Shown piece by piece: positions 10,636-20,825 of a stretch of DNA of 64,000 nt. This DNA is from Agrostemma githago (lineage: Eukaryota; Streptophyta; Magnoliopsida; Caryophyllales; Caryophyllaceae). The DNA lies in assembly GCA_958450325.1 (NCBI GenBank), contig OY288246.1, forward strand, positions 42,833,619 through 42,897,618. Direction: 5' to 3'. Position 1 is the first letter of the stretch, and every line of letters starts with the position of its first letter. The position numbers were made by a program, and so were the translations under genes. The notes below the pieces were generated by a model, which saw only the letters and a list, made by a program, of their open reading frames with translations, was not told the DNA's origin and did not search any database.

Positions 10636-11860
10636 CTATGCTGTCTTTTTGTAAAGTTGCCCATCGTCGGTGCGGATGAACTGGGTTGCCACTCTTCGCA
10701 GGGCCTTTTTGGCTCGGTTGTCAGCTCCGGGTGGATATTCCCCGGTTGCTAGGTATGTCAACACAGCTTGATACCACGGCTCGGGATCAGGTATCTCGAT
10801 TTCTTCGATGTCGTGGATATACGCTGGCTCGGATCGTCTTTCGACACAGATTGGCATACTGGTCATATGATCGAGAATGTTTAGCAAAGATGCCAGTTTT
10901 GAGAGTGCATCTGCGAATTGATTTTCTTCCCGAGGTAGGTATATGTATTCTACCTTGTGGAATTGTTTCTCAAGATCCCTTACTCGTGCCTGGTAGGCCA
11001 CGAGATTAGCATTTCGAGTCTTCCATTTTTGGAGCGCTTGATTAATGACCAGAGATGAATCACCGTGTACTCGGAGGTTCGTGACCCCTAAGTCGGCGGC
11101 GGCTTGTAGCCCGTTGATACATGCTTCATACTCAGCGGCATTGTTGGTGACGTCGAAGTCCAATTTGATGGATACAGTAGTATGCTCTCCTCTTGGTGAG
11201 ATTAGGAGAATCCCGACCCCAAATCCTCGGAAGTTGGATGCTCCGTCAAAGTATAAGTCCCACGCTTCGGTGTCAGTGTGGAAAATGTCTTCATCCGGGA
11301 AGGACCAAGTGTCGGTGTTTCCTTCTTCGGTTACAGGACTGTCAGCGAGAAATTCGGCTACTACTCGTCCTTTGATGGCTTTCAATGGTACGAATTTTAG
11401 GTCGAATTCTGCCAACATGAGGGTCCATCTTGATATCCTACCGTTGAGGATGGGCTTTTCAAAAAGGTACTTGATTGGATCAATTCTGGATAATACCTGT
11501 ACCTCGTAGCTGAGCATGTAATGCCGGAGCTTTTTAGTGGCCCAGACCAAATCTAAACATGTCTTTTCGAGCATGGTGTACTTACACTCGTACTCTAAAA
11601 ACTTCTTGCTGATGTAGTATATGGCTCGTTCTTCGGAATTGGCCGTTTGAGCTTGCATAGCCCCCATGGTTGTCTATGTCGTGGTTAGGTATAGTGACAA
11701 AGGCAAACCGTGCTGAGGTGGCATTAGGACCGGTGGTGAGGCCAAAATTTCCTTGATTCTATCAAAGGCTGCTTGACATTTATCGTCCCATAGTAACCGT
11801 TCTCCTATTTTCAGCTTCTTGAAGATTGGTTCACACACCATGGTTAGCTTTGAAATGAAC
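10636..11860 (-). pseudogene. T1 RNase H plus second (archaeal-type) RNase H
   Basis: The first part is the usual retroelement RNase H and connection (ISKKFLEYECKYTMLEK, LRHYMLSYEVQV). About 140 residues into the 343-codon frame a second RNase H begins: LYFDGASNFRGFG, NNAAEYEACINGL, VHGDSSLVINQ, ENQFADALSKLAS. Two RNase H modules in tandem characterise Tat-clade elements. Between 11668 and about 11886 the frame is broken by a TAG (between YLTT and TMGAM) and by an extra T in the TTTTG run near 11886 that separates it from RT. Confidence 0.88.
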
Positions 11861-14455
11861 CTACTGATGTATTGGTCTTTTCCAACAAAACCCTCTTATC
11901 TCCTTTTCAGTTTTAGAGGGCTGCATCTCGGTGATGGCCTTGATTTTGGCTGGATCGAGCTCGATACCTCGTTGGCTGACGATATGACCCAGTAATTTGC
12001 CAGACGTTACCCCGAAACTGCATTTCTGAGGGTTTAGCCTCATGTTGTATTTGCGTAGTCGGGTGAAGAACTTTCTCAGGGCGGTGATGTGACCGTCCCT
12101 GTCTTTGGATTTGACGATCATGTCATCCACATAGACTTCCACTTCCTTATGCATCATGTCATGCAATAAAGTTGTGGCGGTTCGTTGGTAGGTGGCCCCG
12201 GCATTGATGAGACCAAACGGCATAACTGTATAGGAATAAGTACCCCAAGGTGTAATGAAGGTGGTCTTATCCATATCTTCTTCTGCCATTTTTATCTGAT
12301 TATACCCCGCATACCCGTCCATAAAAGATAGAAGGGCATGATCTGCTGTGTTATCTACAAGTATATCGATGTGTGGTAACGGGAAATCGTCTTTCGGGCT
12401 CGCCTTGTTAAGATCCCGAAAGTCTACACAGACACGAACCTTACCATCCTTTTTAGGGACTGGTACTATGTTTGCAACCCAATCTGGATACTCGGAGACT
12501 CGTATGAACCCAGCCTTGAATTGTATATCGACTTCCTCCTTGACTTTGAGAGACCATTCGGGCCTCATGCGTCGGAGTTTTTGTTTAACCGGCTTGAACC
12601 CTTCCTTGATCGGTATATGGTGCTCGGCTATTTCGCGATTGATCCCCGACATGTCCTTGTAGGACCATGCGAAGACGTCTTTGAATTCTTGAAGGAGAAC
12701 TATGAATTGTTGTTTCTCCTCGGGATCTAAGGATAATCCTATCTTAAGCATCTGAGGTTCTAAGGTTGTTCCCACGTTGATGGATTCGGTTTCTTCAATT
12801 ACCGGATTGCGGGATTCCCTTTGCTCTAGTTGCTCGATCAGATGTGGGGGTAAGGATACCTGTTCGTCGGGTTTCTCAATGTCATTGCACATAAAATTTT
12901 CGAAATTGAGAAAGTTTTGAAAATGAGACAAGTCGTAAGCAGAACTGTTGTTATTATTGATCATAAATTGGGAAAAGAGCTCGAAAAGAGCTGCCATCTG
13001 ATCACTAGTCAGTGGCGGGATAGGTAGGGTGCCCGGGACAGACCCCGAGGCACCAGGAATGGCTAAAGGGAGAGGGGGAGTTACAGGATTGACCCTAGCA
13101 CCAGACTCACTAGACTCAATCTTAGACTCTGACTCAGACTCCGACTCAGACCCAGACTCAGATTCTGGCATCTCTCCTTCCCCTGTGATCAGCTTGTAAG
13201 TTCTTCCTTGACTGTCAGTCCATTTGACAGTTTTCCTCCAAGCTCTGGTCCCAGACCCGACTTCTGAGATTAGTTTAGATGGATCAAAGGTGCGACTGCG
13301 GAGAATGAGGCTGACTAGCTCTTCCTTCGGTGTTGGGACAGCGAGTTCCTCTCCAAAAAGTAGCCCTAGTGCGGGTTCAGCGTTCTTAGCATCTTCGGAT
13401 TGGATGAGAGCGAAGATGTCGTCCGGTATGTAGTTGCAGTCTTGGGCCAAGTGGGTCCCAGGGCGTGTGGTGGCAGGCCGATATAGGCCAGTTTGGACAG
13501 TCTCGAACACCGGAGTGACAAAGATAACCTTACCGGTTTCAGTTTGGCCCATGTTTTCCGGAGTTAGGGTGTAGCCCAAGCCGGTTTGAGTCCTCCCATT
13601 GTCCAGAACTTCGAGAATTTTTCCTGCAGGGAGATCGGGCCTTGATGTAACCCCTGGTAGAAAGCCCATATTCTGCAACATCCGGTCAAGGTGGACCGAG
13701 AAGTAAGGACGGAAGAGCTGGTCTTCTTCGATGGCTCCTACGAAGTCGAACCCCCAGAGATCGGTGCGGCCCGAGGTGTTGCAGTTAGCCACAGTCATAG
13801 GTGTGGCTTCTATAGTGATGACGGTGTCATGCAAAGGCAGCTTGATTTTTCGATGTAAAGTGGAGGATACAGCCCTGGTTGCATGGATCCAAGGTCTTCC
13901 CAAAAGAAGGTTAAAGGAAGAAGTTACGTCGATCACTTGGAACTCCAGCTCTTTCTCTATCGGGCCTGTTATTATAGTGAGTTTTGTGGCTCCGGCTACT
14001 GACTTCGGGCTTCCGTCAAAAGCCTGAATGGTTTGAGCTGTAGGAATGTAGTCGGCCTCGGTAATGCCGAGGGCTTTGGCGGTCCTCAAGGGGAGGACAT
14101 TGACTCCTGACCCGTCGTCAATTAGGGTCATGGGTAGGTACTTTCCACGACAGATGCCCGTGATGTAGAGGGCCATGTTGTGGGCTGGCCCAAATGGTGG
14201 TAGATCAGCATTGGAGAAGGTGATTAGTGGGCCTTCTTCTATGGATCTCCCCTTTAGGTGAGGTAGAACTGTGGCTACCATTTCAGCTGGTGTAGCCATA
14301 GAGTCGATTTTGACTTGATCGAGGGCCTTAGTGAGTGCCTCTCGATGTTCCTGGGAGCTAACTAGGAGTTGCCATATAGAGAGGTCAACTCGAGTCTTGC
14401 TCAGCTGCTTTACAAGAGCCTTTTCAGCAGTCGGCTCTTCTGGTGCGGGCTCCAC
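11861..14455 (-). pseudogene. T1 protease and reverse transcriptase
   Basis: The 864-codon frame opens with GTG, not ATG, and is in register with gag across one TAG. An aspartic-protease segment lies around residues 105-200 (LIDDGSGVNVLP, LLGRPWIHATR); the catalytic Asp precedes D-G-S where D-[TS]-G is usual. A Ser/Glu-rich spacer follows (13125-13165). RT takes up about residues 560-860: KQKLRRMRPEWS, VCVDFRDLNKASPKDDFPLP, LSFMDGYAGYNQI, VMPFGLINAGATYQR and YVDD near residue 770. The frame ends in a shifted tail (GFCWKRPIHQ) because of an extra T near 11886. The RT copies the element RNA; this copy needs at least a frameshift and stop suppression, so it is probably inactive. Confidence 0.9.
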
Positions 14456-14515
14456 CTTAAGTGGTTCGGCGATAATGAGGGCTTGACTAGTGGCTAAGGC
14501 CTTAGACTTAACCCT

Positions 14516-15838
14516 CTAAATCTCCTCAAGCGTGATGGGGACAGCTTCCCCTTTGGTGAGGTAGACATCGTCTTCGTCATCGCACCAAATCCCGTTTATT
14601 TGCGGGATAAATGGAGAAATGAGGTGTGAGCAATCCATTATTTCCCCGGAAAAGATGGCTTGAGTGGCCAACGGGTTATCCTTGTTGTTGGGTTTACCCC
14701 CGGGCAAAGGAGTTTTCCCGATCTCAATGAGATCTTGGATAAGGTGTTTTAGCTTCCAACATTTCTCGGTATCGTGTCCCTTACCACGATGATAGTGACA
14801 GTAGGCCTGGAGGTTGTAGGCCTTGGAGCGACGTTCGACTGGGATATCAGGTGTTGGGCCTATCGGGGTGATCAGGCCTTTCGATGATAGCCTCTGAAGG
14901 GCGTTTTCATAGGTAGTGCCTATGTCGGTGAATACCCGGGGAGTGCTAGTCTTCTGGGATGAGGTATCGAGTGCATTTACCTCGTCAAAAATGCTACGAG
15001 TGGCAGCAGTAGTAGTGGGCTTGCTTGTTGATGAGCTAGCCCCTTGGTATCCCTTAGTGGAGGCCTTAGTGAGGCTTTCCAATCTTAAATCATCCTCGAT
15101 TCTCGTTCCCATTTCAGTTAGGATCGCGAAGCTAGGTACAATAGCGTACCGGAGATGGACCCGGTAAGCTGGAAGGAGGTTCTTGACGAAGGCTTCAACC
15201 AACACTTTTTCACTGGGCTTATCGACCAGTTTGACGCTTTCAGCCCTCCAGCGTTGAAGGTATTTTGTAAATCCTTCCTTAGGTTCCTGGGCCATTACCT
15301 CCAGGGTGCGCATAGTGGTCTGGATTTCCGTGTTGTCGGCGTAGTTCCGAGCGAATTCCGTTGCCACGTCATCCCAAGTTTTGTATTTCTTGGAATCGAG
15401 TCGGTAGTACCAGGCTCTTGGGTGCTTCTCGAGAGAAGAAGCGAACAGGTGCTTGAACATGCTGGACTTAACCCCCTTAAGGGCCATAAACTCCTTGAAA
15501 GCCCGGATGTGGTGGACCGGGTCTTCAGTACCCTCGAACATTGGTAGACCCGTCAGGTTGAGATTGGCGGGTAGTTCATCGGTCAGTGGGGTGTAGGTCC
15601 TAGCATTCTCCGTATGGATGGAGCTTTGGGTTGTCAGATGGACCTGTTCTTGCAGTTTGTGGACTGCGCTAGCCAATTGAGCTAAAGGCCCAGTAGTATC
15701 GATACTGCCGCTAGGAGTTCCTTGTTCCACGGCACTTACCCGGGTGAGGATGGCGATCTGCTCCCCTCTCATCGAGGTGATCATGTTTTCAAGCTTGGTC
15801 AATGAGGCCTTCATGTCATCGATGGCTTGTTGCGTCAT
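14516..15838 (-). CDS. T1 gag
   Basis: An ATG-started 440-codon frame, intact. Residues about 105-240 form the retrotransposon gag domain (GLPMFEGTEDPVHHIRAF, SSLEKHPRAWYYRLDSKK, YLQRWRAESVKL). A zinc-knuckle-like segment near residue 345 (CHYHRGKGHDTEKC) has the C-x-H spacing usual in Tat gags, not the CCHC form. The N-terminus is a predicted coiled coil (DDMKASLTKLENMITSM). It is about 70% identical by eye to the T4 gag at 59797. It would form the virus-like particle and bind element RNA. One TAG (14516-14518) separates it from the protease frame. Confidence 0.93.
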   Translation of the reverse strand: MTQQAIDDMKASLTKLENMITSMRGEQIAILTRVSAVEQGTPSGSIDTTGPLAQLASAVHKLQEQVHLTTQSSIHTENARTYTPLTDELPANLNLTGLPMFEGTEDPVHHIRAFKEFMALKGVKSSMFKHLFASSLEKHPRAWYYRLDSKKYKTWDDVATEFARNYADNTEIQTTMRTLEVMAQEPKEGFTKYLQRWRAESVKLVDKPSEKVLVEAFVKNLLPAYRVHLRYAIVPSFAILTEMGTRIEDDLRLESLTKASTKGYQGASSSTSKPTTTAATRSIFDEVNALDTSSQKTSTPRVFTDIGTTYENALQRLSSKGLITPIGPTPDIPVERRSKAYNLQAYCHYHRGKGHDTEKCWKLKHLIQDLIEIGKTPLPGGKPNNKDNPLATQAIFSGEIMDCSHLISPFIPQINGIWCDDEDDVYLTKGEAVPITLEEI

Positions 15839-16892
15839 GGCTCGAGTGTGGGGTGGCCTGTCTGTAAGGGCATCGCGTAATCAGTAACTGACCCAGATCT
15901 TAGAATCAAAAGTACATCCCGAGCAAGGAAAAGACTAAACTATAAGAAGACCGGAGACTGACTTCTAGACGGATAACGCGTAAATGGTGGGCCTTCCTTA
16001 GGATTCGGCAAAGTGGGCCTAGTCCTGTTCGAAGGAAGGTCTATGTGAGAATTCCCCAGACTTTGGACTCGAGTGTATAAACGGGCTTCCCTTTGTAGGA
16101 GTCTGTCCTACGAAGGTAGGCCGTGCCTTGACAAATAAGGCGGACTGGGATGGGGTGGAAACCCGTGATATAAGATCGACGGAGTTTCGACGCTATAGAT
16201 TCTAACTTATGACAAGACCCGACACTGCTAAATACGGGAAGTCCTAACAAGAAGAGAGTTTTGAAAAAGAAATTTGGATTTGAAAACCGAGCAAAGTCGG
16301 ATTGGAAGACCCGATTTTTTTGAAAACCGAGAAAGAGGTTATCGGGCCGAGATTTCGGGGTTTTTTTTTTGAAAAGGTTTGGACAGCATACCGGCTAAAA
16401 ATAGGCTATTTTGAGTCAAAAATCATAAGTCCTAAATTCGGCAGCTTTCCGGGTTTTGAAAAAGGATGGATTTGAAAAAAAGATGTAAACTTTTGAAAAT
16501 GACGGTTTTTAAAAAGACCAAAAAAAGATCAAGTAGCATGTAGTCACGGAAACAGTATAACGACGCCATGTATGCTCTTAGTCTAAGTCTCAGTCGGTCG
16601 AATAGGGTCTATACCAACAACGATCGCATTCTCGCAAATCAGGACGGACCTCCTAAGCCGAGTTGGTCTTAGAATCTGCCGTAAAACCCATGCGAGTTCC
16701 GCCATCGAAGTCTTTAGTGCATCCAAGTAGAAATGCACCGTGGTATAGTGGGACGTCGGTCACAAGTAACCGGCCCGGGATAGAACGGGGTTATGCATGA
16801 ACCATTGAACTAAAACGTGTACATTACTAATCGAACGATTACTTTTCGAGTCTCACCCTGAGGATGCCGATGGTAAGTGACACATCAGTTAA
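15839..16892 (-). other. T1 leader between PBS and gag
   Basis: About 1.05 kb of non-coding sequence, the untranslated leader expected to hold packaging signals. Short poly-A/T and GAAAA-rich tracts at 16255-16520. I see no gene. Confidence 0.7.
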
Positions 16893-16910
16893 TCCCCAGC
16901 GAAGTCGCCA
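16893..16910 (-). other. T1 primer binding site
   Basis: On the minus strand TGGCGACTTCGCTGGGGA begins 3 nt after the 5' LTR end. The related sites of T4 (57971) and T2 (34803) differ at two or three bases. Ogre/Tat elements are reported to use a tRNA-Arg primer; I cannot verify the match here. Confidence 0.85.
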
Positions 16911-16913
16911 AAT

Positions 16914-19387
16914 TGTGGACATGACATAGGTCCACCCCGACGGGGCGAAGCGCGGGTTTTGGGGAGGCGATAGAATTTCCATATGAGATGGATCGAATAG
17001 AATTTTAAATCGAAGTAGGAGTCGCCACCGAATTTTATGGTTATTCGGAACCATTCGAACCCAGTCTATCTCGTAGTGGGCCATATTTAAAACCTGGCCC
17101 ATTTCCGATGTCAGAGTTTATCGGGTTCGTTCCTTTGCAGTTCGATACCGATGCCGACTTGAGCGGTTAATCGTATATTGAATGACTCTCGTTGCCAATG
17201 GTTTCGGCCATCCGGAAACCACGGCTCTGAGTAAGGGGTGAGGGTACGTGTTGGGAAGTTCAGCGAGAACACCCAACCCCGCCCGCACTTAGAGGCCTTT
17301 ACTAAGATATCATTCGGTTTTGTGTACACGCGTTAGTTCGACGATTGAATGATATGCAGAGATTATTTTCCTAAGACATGTGAGGAAAAATAAATGGGTT
17401 GCTAAGTCGTTTAATGCATGTTAAACTAATAACGTCAAAGTTATTTTAGCATGTGAGTTCGTTTTAGTCTAATAAAACGATAAAAAAGAAATAGAAAAAA
17501 TAAATTGCTACAAACACGAGAAAACGAGTTAGTAACGATTGAAATAATAATATAGCAAATAAATATTCGAGATCGAGAAAATAAATATTAATCGAAATCT
17601 GGAAAATATTACTAAAACGTTGTTTTGTATAAAAAAACGAAGTTCGAAAAATAATAAAAAAACGAGAAAGGCGCACTTGGGCCGTCGGCCGCGCGGCTCG
17701 CCCGGGACTCAGGCGGGTCGCGTGGCGGCCTGATTTCGACGTCGGTTTTCGGAAAATTTTTGATTTAATCGCGTACGAATATCACATAATTTGTACTCGA
17801 CTTAATATTCTCGATATTCGTTATATTCGATAGTTGACTACGAAATTAATATCAAATATTTGGAATAGTTTTGGAAAAGATATAAATTTAGAAATCATTT
17901 CGTAAAATAATAAAAAATAAACGAACGAAGAACTAAAAAAACGGGGTCGGGTCACAGACTCGTGCGCGAGTCGCCTGAACCGGGCGCGACTCGCGTACGG
18001 GTCTGTCCGCTTTTTATTTTTTTTGTTCGAAAATTGTTAATTTTATAAATCGCGTACAAATATGGATTAATTTATACTCGGTTTATACTTTCGATATTCG
18101 TCATATTCGATATTCGATTATGAAATCGATATCGAATAGTCGGAATGACTCTAGAAAAGGTTTAAAAAAAATTGTTTTTTGAACGAAAAGTAAAAAGAAA
18201 AGAATTTTGAACGAAAAGTAAAAAGAAAAGAATTTTGAACGAAAAATTGTAAAAAAAGGGTTTTGAATAAAAAAAATGTAACGATTTCGTCGAAAGCTTA
18301 ATATAATTCCTTTTGATACGATATTCGATTATATAGAATCGATATCATATTTTAAGAATATTCGATATATGAAAATAGTTTTTAATAATATTGATATTAG
18401 AAAAGAAAATAAAAAAGACCGACGAAAGACCCATAAAAAAACGAGAAGAAGAGAGGAGAAAAGAGAAGAGTCGGGTTTGATTTACACCCTCAACCTACAT
18501 GCTTTGTTTTCTCGGGATAAGGCTCGTCGGGAAGTGGCTTAGACTTGGGAGCGTCGAGATGATGAGGATGAGTTAAGGTGTATCGGTTTGGGTGGTTTGG
18601 GACGCCGGGTTTGACGTGTGGTCGGGGCTTCGAGGCTTCGGGAAAAGTGACGGGATTTGCTAACTATCGAGTTTGTATATAAACCGTGTGTGGAGGGTGT
18701 ATAAAAACCGTGTGTATTGGCTGGATAAAAAAAACGTGTTTGGGGTTGTCTTTCGATGTGTTTGATGGATGTCCATTGTGTTGGACGGGAGGTCCTATTT
18801 ATAGGGAGTTTCCGACCTTGGTTTAGGAGAGTTTGAATACCGCTTAGGATAGGAAACGTAGGAGTTTGAGGAGCATGAGAATACCGCTTTCTTGGCCAAG
18901 AAGAAAGGGTGTCTCGGCTGATTGAGGAGTGTTTGGCCGAGTATTTGGTACTCGGTCAGTGTCTGACTCGGTTTCCGGATAGAATTCCTACTTGAGGTCG
19001 AATTCTACCTTTAACGGAATTGTTTAATGCTTTAATGAATCTGAAATTTTGTAGGAATTTGGGTAGGAATCAAACGTGTGAGTGTCACGGCTGACTCACA
19101 TATCTCGGGAAAATCTTTGACCGGGTTTTGACTCGGTTGCTAAAAGACGGTTTTACTCCTGGTGACGGTTTCGACCCAAATTAGTGTTATTTGACTCGAA
19201 ACGACCCACTGGGCCTGAATTTGAGGTTGGTTTTATGAAATTTGTACTCCTTAAAAAGTCTAAACCAAATGTCCATGATTACAAGCCCATATCCGAGTCT
19301 ATCAAAACACGTTTTACGTCCAATCATCATCGGGTGTTTGGCGGGAACTATTATAGACACCTGGCGGTCAAAATGTGGGTGTCTACA
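16914..19387 (-). repeat. T1 5' LTR
   Basis: 2474 bp, TG...CA, matching 4201-6672. It holds the minus-strand TATA box (18796-18803), the CATGTAGG block (18483-18504), the dyad cluster near 17957 and the U5 hairpin (17200-17220). It drives transcription of gag-pol leftward. Confidence 0.95.
18796..18803 (-). promoter_or_regulatory. TATA box of the T1 5' LTR
   Basis: TATAAATA on the minus strand (TATTTATA on plus). The same box is at 6081-6088 in the 3' LTR. A CCGAGTA/TACTCGG inverted repeat lies about 130 bp upstream. Confidence 0.7.
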
Positions 19388-19809
19388 CTAGTGCGCGAAT
19401 TAAAAAACCAATCGATATCCTAGTAGAGGCCGCTACGTGCGGGCGGGGTTGGGTGTCCTTCGTGGGCTTCCTAACAAGTACCCTCACCCCTTACTTAGAA
19501 CCTTTGGTTTTCGGATGCCCAAAACCGTTGGCGAACTAGAGTCATTCGATATACGATACTCGATAACTCGACATCGGTATCGTTGTGCAAAGGGATGAAC
19601 CCCACAAGCTCTAGTACTAAAGCGAGCCGTGCTTTGTGCACGATACGCCTAAGTATAGAGTGGGTTCGAACGGGTCCAAACTCCCATAAAGTTCGGTGGC
19701 GACTCCAACTTCATTTAAATTTCGACCCGAGAATCATCTCACCACGAGAACATACCGCCGCCCAAACCCGCGCGTGGCCGCGTTGGGGTGGACTTATGTG
19801 ATGTCCACA
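19388..19809 (+). mobile_element. LTR-H: right part (U5) after T1
   Basis: Starts with the second TSD copy CTAGT and carries on the LTR text broken at 4200 (the intact form is at T4 57546-57967): the GGCCGC-ACGTGCGGGCGGGG block, the U5 hairpin and the end GATGTCCACA. No PBS follows, so this is either a 3' LTR or a solo LTR. Confidence 0.85.
19506..19526 (+). other. Conserved U5 hairpin, LTR-H copy
   Basis: GGTTTT pairs with AAAACC around a 9-nt loop. Other LTRs have GGTTTC pairing with GAAACC (57661-57681; minus strand 17200, 24977, 30085). The sixth base pair is changed on both sides here, as expected if pairing is kept. Confidence 0.55.
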
Positions 19810-20514
19810 ATAGTAATTATCGTTTTCACTATTAGTATTGCTTTATCATTTCTAGTGTAGATTTATTATTACTTTTGATAGATTATTTCATATCGTCTTC
19901 ATCATGTTTAATTGTGATTCATATATTGTTAGCCTTATTAATCCCAGTATGCTTTGCTAAATTTCACCTAGGGTTCACTGGTGATCTATGTTTATTATTA
20001 GGGTTATTGTCAATTGACTTGTTTCTAATCGTATGAATTATCGCCCGAATATCGTTTCAATGCTGATTGATTGATTACTAGCCAGGATTGATTGATTAGT
20101 ATCACAATTAGGACTTTTCGCTGACCGGGTTAAGGACTAATTAGGTCACGATAATTTTGGTAGTCTAGCTTAATTTTAGCGACCGCAGGTTAAGTTTAGT
20201 TCTAAAGTTTGTAGAAGTACCGACCGGACCTACATCTTAGATAGTTCAATTATTGACTGTTGGTTGACTCCCTAACTCGAGTAATATTCTTAGTGAACCT
20301 GAGACCTTAGACTTTTCTCTTATTGATTTATCGTTTAGTAATTAGTTCTTACCTTACAAACAAACAAGAAAACCAGTGACTCGTAATCTTAAGTCTAGAC
20401 CTTAGAACAAGTAATTGAGTCTCGTCTCTTTGTGGTTTGATCCCTACTTCACTATCTGTATTAGTTAGTGGACCTTAGGGTATCTTTGAGTAGGGATACG
20501 ACTAACCTCTATCA
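19810..20514 (+). mobile_element. Athila-type element: right part of the 5' LTR
   Basis: Non-coding sequence directly after LTR-H, ending ...CTATCA before an Athila-like PBS and followed by an Athila gag start. The left part was separated by the insertion of the LTR-H element and lies outside the window. Confidence 0.6.
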
Positions 20515-20518
20515 ATTT

Positions 20519-20537
20519 TGGGCGTCGTTGCCGGGAA
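20519..20537 (+). other. Athila primer binding site (degenerate)
   Basis: TGGGCGTCGTTGCCGGGAA, close to the TGGCGCCGTTGCCGGGG site usual in Athila elements, with one extra G and a C-to-T change. Confidence 0.65.
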
Positions 20538-20648
20538 GATGGGGTTATTTACTTGCTTGTTTTGTGTTTTAGATTTTCGATTACTCTTGTCTCGAGGAAC
20601 TTCTGTTCCTTGAGGCCATTTCTCACCTTTTTTGTGTAGTTTCCTCGT

Positions 20649-20825
20649 ATGCCCAGGTCCTCTCAAAATTTAGGCTACATACCACCATACGACCCTGAAC
20701 CAGAGAGAACTTTCCGCAAGTCCAGGAAATTCTAGAAGGAGATTGCTGAGACAGAAAGATCACAATCGGTGGAAGCTTCGGACGACGATCATGTATCTGA
20801 ATCACAGTCCTTTGAAGAGGATATT
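20649..20825 (+). pseudogene. Athila gag, N-terminal fragment
   Basis: The ATG begins MPRSSQNLGYIPPYDPEPER, a typical Athila gag start, then FRKSRKF and a TAG near 20733. The frame goes on open and acidic (EASDDDHVSES) until the LTR inserted at 20826 cuts it after codons for EEDI. The rest of gag resumes at 25660. Confidence 0.75.

Larger units (their letters stand above)
4201..19387 (-). mobile_element. T1: complete Tat-clade Ty3/gypsy retrotransposon
   Basis: Two LTRs of 2472 and 2474 bp start TGTAGACACC and end GTCATGTCCACA on the minus strand. The 5-bp TSD CTAGT flanks the element (4196-4200 and 19388-19392). PBS, gag, protease, RT, RNase H, a second RNase H and integrase follow in order on the minus strand. 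An opposite-strand gene lies between integrase and the polypurine tract. That layout and the dual RNase H are hallmarks of the Tat clade (Ogre/Retand/TatI-III). By eye the LTRs are about 98% identical, so the insertion is relatively young, yet pol has several breaks. It is inserted into the U5 part of LTR-H. Confidence 0.95.

Noticed and set aside
10045..11509. Several plus-strand ORFs of 60-154 codons under T1 pol
   Set aside because: Shadows of the conserved minus-strand integrase and RNase H frames.
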